Shown in pieces: positions 1 through 5,269 of a stretch of DNA of 5,269 nucleotides. Numbering within the stretch: position 1 is the first letter of the stretch; each line of letters opens with the position of its first letter. A program made the translations under genes and the position numbers. The notes beneath the pieces were generated by a model. It ran no database searches, was not told the DNA's origin, and saw nothing but the letters and a program-made list of their open reading frames with translations. The stretch spans positions 1 to 5,269 of the forward strand of contig DGTW01000168.1 in the NCBI GenBank assembly GCA_002393835.1, written 5' to 3'. The stretch comes from Treponema sp. UBA4326 (lineage in GTDB: Bacteria > Spirochaetota > Spirochaetia > Treponematales > Treponemataceae).

Positions 1-27
1 TGTGACATTTGTGTAATCTGTGGTTAA
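1..27 (+). repeat. Three 9-base TGTG-led units at the left edge
   Basis: Positions 1-9, 10-18 and 19-27 read TGTGACATT, TGTGTAATC and TGTGGTTAA. These are three consecutive 9-base units sharing TGTG and a partly similar AT-rich remainder. In frame 1 they also read as C-D-I-C-V-I-C-G followed by a TAA stop at 25-27, so this could be the tail of an upstream gene or the end of a longer intergenic repeat. The window starts inside it, so neither the total length nor the copy number can be seen. The sequence shows the periodicity; calling it a repeat family is inference. Confidence 0.35.
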
Positions 28-31
28 ATTT

Positions 32-37
32 AAAGGA
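32..37 (+). promoter_or_regulatory. Ribosome binding site of the radical SAM gene
   Basis: AAAGGA lies five bases before the ATG at 43-45, a good Shine-Dalgarno match and spacing. It supports 43 as the start over later in-frame methionines. An ATG at 38-40 overlaps this region but is in another frame and too close to the AGGA to use it. Confidence 0.75.
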
Positions 38-42
38 ATGCT

Positions 43-2775
43 ATGAAACTTATAAACCCTCTTGAACTTTTTGGAAATTCTCTTTGCTCGGTGCAGAATC
101 CGTCCAGCTACACTGGCGGTGAATTCGGCTCTATCGTTAAAAAACATGCTGAAAATGACACACTTTTCAATTTTTGCGTGGCTTTTCCTGATGTCTACAC
201 GATCGGAATGGCAAATCAGGCTATAAAAATCATTTACAACGGCTTCAACAAAAAAGAAAATATAAGGTGCGAGCGGGTTTTTGCCGTTGAGACCGATTTT
301 GAGAATCTGCTGAAAAAATATGATGCCCCCCTGTATACGCTTGAGACAGGGATGCCCTTGAATTCCCTTGACATGATTGGTTTTTCAATCGGCTATGAGC
401 TTGGAATCACCGGCGCACTTTCAATCCTGGACTTGGGGCGGGTTCCGCTTTTAAAAAAGGACAGGGGAGAGAATGACCCGATTGTGATTGCCGGAGGCTG
501 TGGATCTACGAACCCGGCTCCATTCTCTGATTTTTTTGACGCTGTTTTCATAGGTGAAGCTGAGGGCGGAATGTTTGACCTTATCGCTGAATGTGCCGAG
601 CTCAAAAAGAAAGGGGCGGGCCGAAGCGAGATTCTTGCTCACTTTGCAAGCCACCCCAGCGTATGGACTGAGGACATGAGCGAAGAGACCACTGGTCACT
701 CTCTTGCCCGCCGGGCGGTCTGGGCTGATTTTGGAAAAGTCCCTTCCGTCGAGTCCTTCATGCCGCTTCCCAATGTAAAGCCCGTTCAGGATCATGGCGT
801 AGTTGAGATTATGCGGGGCTGTCCTAATGGCTGCCGCTTTTGCCATGCCGGAGTCTATTACCGCCCTCAGCGGGCCAAGGAAAAACAGCTCATTTTTGAT
901 GATGTTGAAAAACTTGTGAAGGTTGCTGGCTACCGGGAGATTTCCCTGACATCGCTTTCGAGTGCAGATTATCCTGACATCGAGAACCTGCTTGATGATT
1001 TGAACGCTAAGTACAAGAGCCAGAATGTCTCCTTTCAGCTTCCGTCCCTCAAGGTGAACAGTTTTTCCCTCCCTTTGCTTGAAAAACTATCGGAAGTTCG
1101 TAAGTCCGGCCTTACTTTTGCAGTCGAGACCCCTGAGGAAGCCTGGCAGCTTCGTCTCAACAAGGAAGTTTATGCCCAGCACCTCGTTGACATTATCCTG
1201 GATGCCAAGAAAAGGGGCTGGAACAAGGCCAAATTCTATTTTATGGTGGGACTGCCTTTCCCCGAGACAGAGGAGCTTACTGAAGAAAAGGCAATCGTTG
1301 ATTTTTTGATTGACTTACAGAACAAGACAAGAATCCAGTGCAATGTAAATGTCGGGACCTTTATCCCAAAACCTCACACGGCCTATCAGTGGGTAAGGCA
1401 GATTTCCCCTGAGGAAAGCGACAGAAAGCTATCTTATATCCGGGAGCATCTTCCAAGAGGAAAATTCCATGTCGGAACCCACGACATAAACACCAGTTAT
1501 CTTGAAGGTCTTCTTTCTCGCGGAGACAAGCGGGCAGGGAAGGTGATTCTTTCGGCTTATAAGAAGGGGGCCCGCCTTGATGCCTGGGAGAATCATCTGA
1601 AAGAAAACCTAAAGCATTGGGAAGATGCTTTTGCTGAGGCCGACTTTGATGTAAAGGAATCGATTCTTCGAGAGCGAAGCAAGGATGAGGCTCTTCCCTG
1701 GGACAATGTTTCTCTCGGAGTTGCCAAAAATTTCTACAAAAAAGAATGGGAAAAGCATGAGAAAGAAGAGCTTACACCGAAATGTATGCCCAACTGTGAT
1801 CACCGCTGCGGAGTCTGCAACAATAAGACCTGCGTAAATATTGATAATAAGCCTCAGAATGTGCAAAAAAGTGAACAGGATGGTAATAATTCTGTCTACC
1901 CGGAGTGGAATATTCCGGTCATGTACAGGGTTATTTTTGAATTCACCAAGAAAAACGGCGGGGAATATATCTCCCATCTTTCTCAGGTCGAATTCTTCAA
2001 CCGGGCTTTCCTGAAATGCTCTCTTCCTGTCATATACACGACGGGCTTTAACCCGCTTCCACGCCTTGAATTCGCCTCAACCTTGTCCCTGGGTATTTCT
2101 TCTGACGCAGAGATTGCCTCGACCGTCCTTTACGAGGATACGAGCGAAAAAGACTTCATTGAGGCCCTGAACCGCCATCTTCCGCAGTCGATTCAGATAC
2201 ATAGGGCATATATTTTCCCTGTCACAAACCAGCGACGCCGGGAATCGCTGAGCACCGGGCTTTGGGGAAATGTGTATGAGTATACTTTCAAATGCAGCTC
2301 AGAGGAGGTGAAGGGCTTTTTTGCTTCCGAGGCAGCGAAGTCTTTCCTTGAAGAGAATTCTTTGTGTGCCTTTACTGCTGACGAGAATGATGGCAGAAAG
2401 ATTACAGCGAAGCTTTTGTTCCAGAAAGACCGGCCTTTCCGTAACGCGCTTGAGGAGCACTTCGGAAAGAGAATCTGGGAAATCGTCACCATTCACAAAA
2501 TCAAGACTTTGGCAAAACCTGACATCACTGGATGGACAAGCGAGATAAACGCCGCATATCAGTCTTCCCTTGAATCAATGAAAAAACATTCCGAGATGAT
2601 TGAGATTAACGCCCGCTTCAAGGAGAAGATTCTCAGTCCTGAGGCCAACATGACCAGTGCCAGTGACAATGCCATTTCGTATTTTGACCTTTACGAGCGG
2701 ATTGCCCTGGTCAATAAGCAGCTCATCGAACAGCGTGATAAGCTCATGGAAAAGAAAGCCTCAAAGAAGAAATAA
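43..2775 (+). CDS. B12-binding-like radical SAM protein fused to DUF2344 (TIGR03960 + TIGR03936)
   Basis: This is a complete 910-residue gene with a good ribosome binding site and a TAA stop. Residues about 40-175 form a cobalamin-binding-like Rossmann region (PDVYTIGM at 49-56, AGGCGSTNPAP at 150-160, FIGEAEG at 169-175). The radical SAM core follows: C260, C264 and C267 form the CX3CX2C that binds the 4Fe-4S cluster and SAM, with SLTSLSSADY at 301-310, VGLPFPETEE at 402-411 and FIPKPHTAYQW at 440-450. A second cysteine cluster (C581, C585, C589, C592, C597) precedes a charged linker. From about 625 comes DUF2344, with ISHLSQVEFFNRA at 643-655 and TTGFNPLPRLEFA at 666-678. In other bacteria the two halves are often adjacent separate genes; here they are one. 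As far as I know the substrate is not established; a role near RNA or ribosome maturation is sometimes inferred from neighbouring genes. No signal peptide or membrane segment is seen, so it is probably cytoplasmic. The family call is firm; the function is unknown. Confidence 0.95.
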   Translation: MKLINPLELFGNSLCSVQNPSSYTGGEFGSIVKKHAENDTLFNFCVAFPDVYTIGMANQAIKIIYNGFNKKENIRCERVFAVETDFENLLKKYDAPLYTLETGMPLNSLDMIGFSIGYELGITGALSILDLGRVPLLKKDRGENDPIVIAGGCGSTNPAPFSDFFDAVFIGEAEGGMFDLIAECAELKKKGAGRSEILAHFASHPSVWTEDMSEETTGHSLARRAVWADFGKVPSVESFMPLPNVKPVQDHGVVEIMRGCPNGCRFCHAGVYYRPQRAKEKQLIFDDVEKLVKVAGYREISLTSLSSADYPDIENLLDDLNAKYKSQNVSFQLPSLKVNSFSLPLLEKLSEVRKSGLTFAVETPEEAWQLRLNKEVYAQHLVDIILDAKKRGWNKAKFYFMVGLPFPETEELTEEKAIVDFLIDLQNKTRIQCNVNVGTFIPKPHTAYQWVRQISPEESDRKLSYIREHLPRGKFHVGTHDINTSYLEGLLSRGDKRAGKVILSAYKKGARLDAWENHLKENLKHWEDAFAEADFDVKESILRERSKDEALPWDNVSLGVAKNFYKKEWEKHEKEELTPKCMPNCDHRCGVCNNKTCVNIDNKPQNVQKSEQDGNNSVYPEWNIPVMYRVIFEFTKKNGGEYISHLSQVEFFNRAFLKCSLPVIYTTGFNPLPRLEFASTLSLGISSDAEIASTVLYEDTSEKDFIEALNRHLPQSIQIHRAYIFPVTNQRRRESLSTGLWGNVYEYTFKCSSEEVKGFFASEAAKSFLEENSLCAFTADENDGRKITAKLLFQKDRPFRNALEEHFGKRIWEIVTIHKIKTLAKPDITGWTSEINAAYQSSLESMKKHSEMIEINARFKEKILSPEANMTSASDNAISYFDLYERIALVNKQLIEQRDKLMEKKASKKK

Positions 2776-2837
2776 GTCCGTGTATTGTAAAGAATTTTAC
2801 CAAAGGACGGCTTCCAGAGGGGCAAAATTGACGGACT
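2775..2837. terminator. Possible weak transcript-end structure between convergent genes
   Basis: AGTCCGT at 2775-2781 and ACGGACT at 2831-2837 are a perfect 7-base inverted repeat, beginning at the last base of the radical SAM stop codon. Nested inside is a small hairpin, GTAAA at 2787-2791 and TTTAC at 2796-2800 with a four-base loop. To the right is T-rich sequence (TCTTTTATCTATATTTTAC at 2842-2860). This is not a canonical compact GC stem followed by a T-run, and the outer arms are about 50 bases apart, so it is offered only as the best candidate for ending the rightward transcript. No better terminator is seen for either gene. Confidence 0.2.
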
Positions 2838-2955
2838 CAAATCTTTTATCTATATTTTACTTTCTATAATGTGTATTCTGTCTACCAATGTGCCTGTGCA
2901 AACCCAGAGCTTTAGCTTTATCGAGGGCGAACCGTATTTCCGTCCCCTCTTTCTT
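2776..2955. other. Convergent intergenic region without a gene
   Basis: These 180 bases separate two stop codons of converging genes. They contain the hairpin and promoter candidates listed separately. They also contain a second, distant 7-base inverted repeat: AGAGGGG at 2816-2822 and CCCCTCT at 2944-2950. No RNA gene, insertion-sequence end or convincing small open frame is seen. Confidence 0.7.
2828..2856 (+). promoter_or_regulatory. Sigma70-like promoter candidate pointing into the kinase 3' end
   Basis: TTGACG at 2828-2833 matches the -35 consensus at five of six bases. TATATT at 2851-2856 matches the -10 at five of six, with an ideal 17-base spacer. Transcription would start near 2863 and run rightward, antisense to the end of the kinase gene. 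A perfect TATAAT also occurs at 2865-2870, but without a good -35 at the right distance. The region is AT-rich, so a chance match is quite possible. No convincing coding gene follows: the 71-codon frame at 2869-3084 mostly mirrors the Lys/Glu-rich kinase tail. Confidence 0.25.
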
Positions 2956-5269
2956 TTAATGCCTTGCTTTTTTATTCTTCAGCATTTCCTTCTCGGCTTT
3001 TTTTACGGTTTGATTTATGTTCTTTTGCTCCTGTGGCATAAATCTGGCGAAGCCTGTGGCTACGGACATTGGCATTGGGCCTGAAAGGAGTTTCTTGAGC
3101 CGTGTCGCAAAATTCTCAATGAGGAAATCTGCGTTTTTAAGGTCAATTCCCTGCAATATTACGGCGAATTCATCTCCACCGGTTCGGAATACGGGACTAT
3201 GCTTGAAACTATCGCAGATAAGCTTGCAGAGGCTTATTATTGCACTGTCTCCTGTTTTCTCTCCAAGCTTGTCATTTATTTTTCGCAGGTCATCTATTTC
3301 GCATATTAAGATACCGATTTCTGTTTCCGGATTCTTTCTGATTTCCTCGTCAAGGCTTGATTTTACGGCATCAAAAGCCTGTTCGTTTCCTACCCCTGTA
3401 AGCAAGTCCTTGTTGCTTGTGCTCGTCAAAAGCTCGCTCAGTTCCTCAGCTTGTTTTAGCGATTTTTGTCTCATACATTTTATGAGCGTCTTTATGACTC
3501 GGGAAATCTCAATCGGCTTTGTAAGGTGCTCGTTCATTCCCGAATCAAGGGACTTGCGCACGTCTTCCTCGAAAGCGTTTGCCGTGAGGGCTATAATCGG
3601 CGTAATCTGGGCATCACTCCTTTTTAACGCCCTTATTTCTTTTGTCGCATCGATTCCGTTCATAACCGGCATCATTATATCCATGAGAATGGCATCATAG
3701 TGGTTTGGTTTTGAATCCGCAAAGAGTTGCAGTGCGATTTTTCCGTTTTCGGCTGTCGTAACGGTTGCTCCGTCCGCTTCAAGCAATTCCTTCGCGCTTT
3801 GTCTGTTCGTCTCGTTGTCCTCAACAAGAAGTATATTTGCTCCCAGAAGCGTCTCACCGTTCTCGATTTCACTCATTTCTTTGTTTCTGACATTTTCCGT
3901 CCTGTCGTCTATTGCAAATGGAAGATCAATGGTGAATTTGCTTCCTTCGTTGAGTTTTGAAACAACGCTGATTGTTCCGCCCATTAGCTCTATCAGGGAT
4001 TTTGCTATCGGCATACCCAATCCAGTTCCCTGATACTCGCTTCTGGCTCCACCGTCTTCCTGAGAGAATGTTTCCCAGATGTGATTCAGGAAGTCCGGCT
4101 TCATTCCGATTCCTGTGTCCTCGACTTCAATCCTATAGGTTATCGTTTTATATCCCCGGGCAAGCTCGTGAATTTTAAAGGTGATTTTTCCTCCGTCAGG
4201 CGTAAATTTGACTGCGTTTCCGAGAATGTTCACCAATGCCTGCCTTAGATGCAGCTCATCACCCAGCAAAAATGGATGCTCAAAATCATCGAATTCGGTT
4301 ATGACTTTGAGCTTCCTGTGAACCAGCTGACCTTCGATTATTGAAAGGCAGCCGTCTGCCAGCGCGAAAATGTTCATTGGTTTATGGGCTATTTCGAGCA
4401 TTTTGCTTTCGATATGGCTCATGTCGAGTATCTCGTTTACCAGCGAATTCAGGTGATAGGCTGCCGTCATGATTTTATCCAGGCACTGCTCCACTTTATA
4501 CGGATGGAACATGTTCTTTTTTGCCAGTTCAGCCATTCCTATTACACCGTTGATTGGCGTGCGTATGTCATGGCTCATTCGGGCAAGAAATTCGCTCTTA
4601 GTGGCATTTGCCTTCTCTGCCTTTTCTTTTGCCTCCCTTAGCTCATCCTGAACTTTTATTTCCCTGCGAATTTCGGCATCCTTTACGGCAAATCCCAAAA
4701 CGATAGTCCTTTCCTGCGCCCAGTTTCCGACCTTAACGCACTTCATCTCGCAATACTGATTTGATTCGTTCCTGTAACGGTATGTGAAGCGGTCTGTAGT
4801 CCTGAATTGTTCTATTATGAAATCTTTTGAACTGTGGGCCAGAAAATCTTCCTTGTCGTCCTCGAAAGTGCATTTTTCGGCATAAATTTTGAGGGCCTGA
4901 TCGAAGGGAACATCTGACTGTCTTATGGTGTCCCCCAGTCTTTTTTCGATTCGCTCCGAGTAAGTGAGGGCAAAAAATTCCCTTGTATCGATGTTCACGG
5001 AATAGATGTTCGCATATTCACTTGCCAGCATTGAGAGGAATTCCGCACTCCTCTTTTTCTCGTTTTCCTTGCTCTTTTCGTCATTTATGTTTTTTCCGAG
5101 GATGATTGCCTCAGCGTCATTTGAAAGGGATGAGTCTGAGCCAACGAAAATCAGCTGCAGTTCAATCCACTGCTCTCCCCCGGCGGCAAAGTTGTAGGGA
5201 AACTGTAGCGTTACCGGGGAATCATTGTCCTTTATTCGCTCCAGGAGCTTGCCCCGGTTGAAATTCGCT
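2956..5269 (-). CDS. Hybrid sensor histidine kinase: PAS-PAS-HisKA-HATPase-receiver-GGDEF, 5' end outside window
   Basis: The reverse-strand frame is open from the right edge to a TAA at 2956-2958, giving at least 770 residues (numbered here from the first complete codon, 5266-5268). The internal Met ending at 5031 is residue 80 and lies in a coiled-coil linker, so it is not the likely start. Residues 1-65 are the end of a PAS domain (QWIELQLIFVG), and about 80-195 a second PAS-like sensor. HisKA has RMSHDIRTP with phosphorylatable H233. HATPase shows N351 (GNAVKF), DTGIGM at 384-389 and GTGLGM at 414-419. The receiver has E483/D484, phospho-acceptor D530 (MDIMMP), T562 and K584. A GGDEF domain (GGDEF at 697-701) ends the protein. 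Expected activity is autophosphorylation on H233, transfer to D530, and control of the GGDEF output, which would make cyclic-di-GMP if active. Membrane segments, if any, lie upstream of the window. The stimulus is unknown. Confidence 0.95.
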   Translation of the reverse strand, partial: ANFNRGKLLERIKDNDSPVTLQFPYNFAAGGEQWIELQLIFVGSDSSLSNDAEAIILGKNINDEKSKENEKKRSAEFLSMLASEYANIYSVNIDTREFFALTYSERIEKRLGDTIRQSDVPFDQALKIYAEKCTFEDDKEDFLAHSSKDFIIEQFRTTDRFTYRYRNESNQYCEMKCVKVGNWAQERTIVLGFAVKDAEIRREIKVQDELREAKEKAEKANATKSEFLARMSHDIRTPINGVIGMAELAKKNMFHPYKVEQCLDKIMTAAYHLNSLVNEILDMSHIESKMLEIAHKPMNIFALADGCLSIIEGQLVHRKLKVITEFDDFEHPFLLGDELHLRQALVNILGNAVKFTPDGGKITFKIHELARGYKTITYRIEVEDTGIGMKPDFLNHIWETFSQEDGGARSEYQGTGLGMPIAKSLIELMGGTISVVSKLNEGSKFTIDLPFAIDDRTENVRNKEMSEIENGETLLGANILLVEDNETNRQSAKELLEADGATVTTAENGKIALQLFADSKPNHYDAILMDIMMPVMNGIDATKEIRALKRSDAQITPIIALTANAFEEDVRKSLDSGMNEHLTKPIEISRVIKTLIKCMRQKSLKQAEELSELLTSTSNKDLLTGVGNEQAFDAVKSSLDEEIRKNPETEIGILICEIDDLRKINDKLGEKTGDSAIISLCKLICDSFKHSPVFRTGGDEFAVILQGIDLKNADFLIENFATRLKKLLSGPMPMSVATGFARFMPQEQKNINQTVKKAEKEMLKNKKARH

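Noticed and set aside
2..29. Promoter-like GTGACA (2-7) and TTAAAT (24-29) with a 16-base spacer before the radical SAM gene
   Set aside because: The implied start site would fall on the ribosome binding site, leaving almost no leader, and the -10 match is poor. The real promoter is probably left of the window.
1609..1977. 122-codon reverse-strand frame inside the radical SAM gene
   Set aside because: It overlaps the conserved Cys cluster and linker of the real gene and has no recognisable domain.
2943..2958. T-rich tract CCCCTCTTTCTTTTA near the kinase stop as a terminator
   Set aside because: It lies at the stop codon on the wrong side for the kinase and has no adjacent GC-rich stem for a rightward transcript.
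2869..3084. 71-codon + strand frame with a hydrophobic stretch, just after the promoter-like sequence
   Set aside because: It has no ribosome binding site, and most of it lies antisense to the kinase tail. Its hydrophobic run is what the complement of Lys/Glu-rich codons gives.
3017..3700. Long antisense frame of 227 codons opposite the receiver/GGDEF region
   Set aside because: The opposite strand encodes clear conserved domains. The serine/arginine-rich translation resembles no family and is typical of an antisense shadow.
5029..5031. Met codon as the start of the kinase gene
   Set aside because: The frame remains open through 79 further codons to the window edge and encodes a recognisable PAS end plus a charged linker, so this Met is internal.

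Overview
The window (5,269 bp, GC by eye in the mid-40s %) holds two long, convergent protein-coding genes and little else. It looks like bacterial chromosome. The fused radical SAM/DUF2344 gene and the long multi-domain hybrid kinase with HDIRTP and GGDEF segments fit a host-associated Treponema-like spirochaete best. That assignment comes from remembered family resemblance only, with moderate confidence; I see no rRNA, tRNA, mobile element or CRISPR array to confirm it.

Layout. Positions 1-42 are a short upstream region with three 9-base TGTG-led units and a ribosome binding site. Positions 43-2775 (+) encode a 910-residue radical SAM protein: a cobalamin-binding-like N-terminal domain, a radical SAM core with CX3CX2C, a second cysteine cluster, and a C-terminal DUF2344/TIGR03936 domain. 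Positions 2776-2955 are a 180-bp convergent intergenic region with a possible weak hairpin structure and a promoter-like sequence pointing right. Positions 2956-5269 (-) encode a sensory hybrid histidine kinase: PAS fragment, second PAS-like sensor, HisKA, HATPase, receiver and GGDEF. It is cut by the right edge. The frame stays open from the first internal Met (codon ending at 5031) to the last base, so at least 770 residues belong to it and the true start lies outside.

The two genes face each other, so they are not an operon and the window gives no reason to link them functionally. The first belongs to a widespread family whose biochemical role I do not know to be established. The second would join histidine-aspartate phosphorelay to a possible cyclic-di-GMP output in one polypeptide, but its GGDEF domain departs from the standard at several positions and may be weak or non-catalytic. 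I do not see a new multi-gene system. The points most worth a second look are the GGDEF changes, the altered APEAG-like motif and cysteine cluster in the radical SAM protein, the promoter-like sequence aimed at the 3' end of the kinase gene, and a marked excess of GAATTC palindromes.
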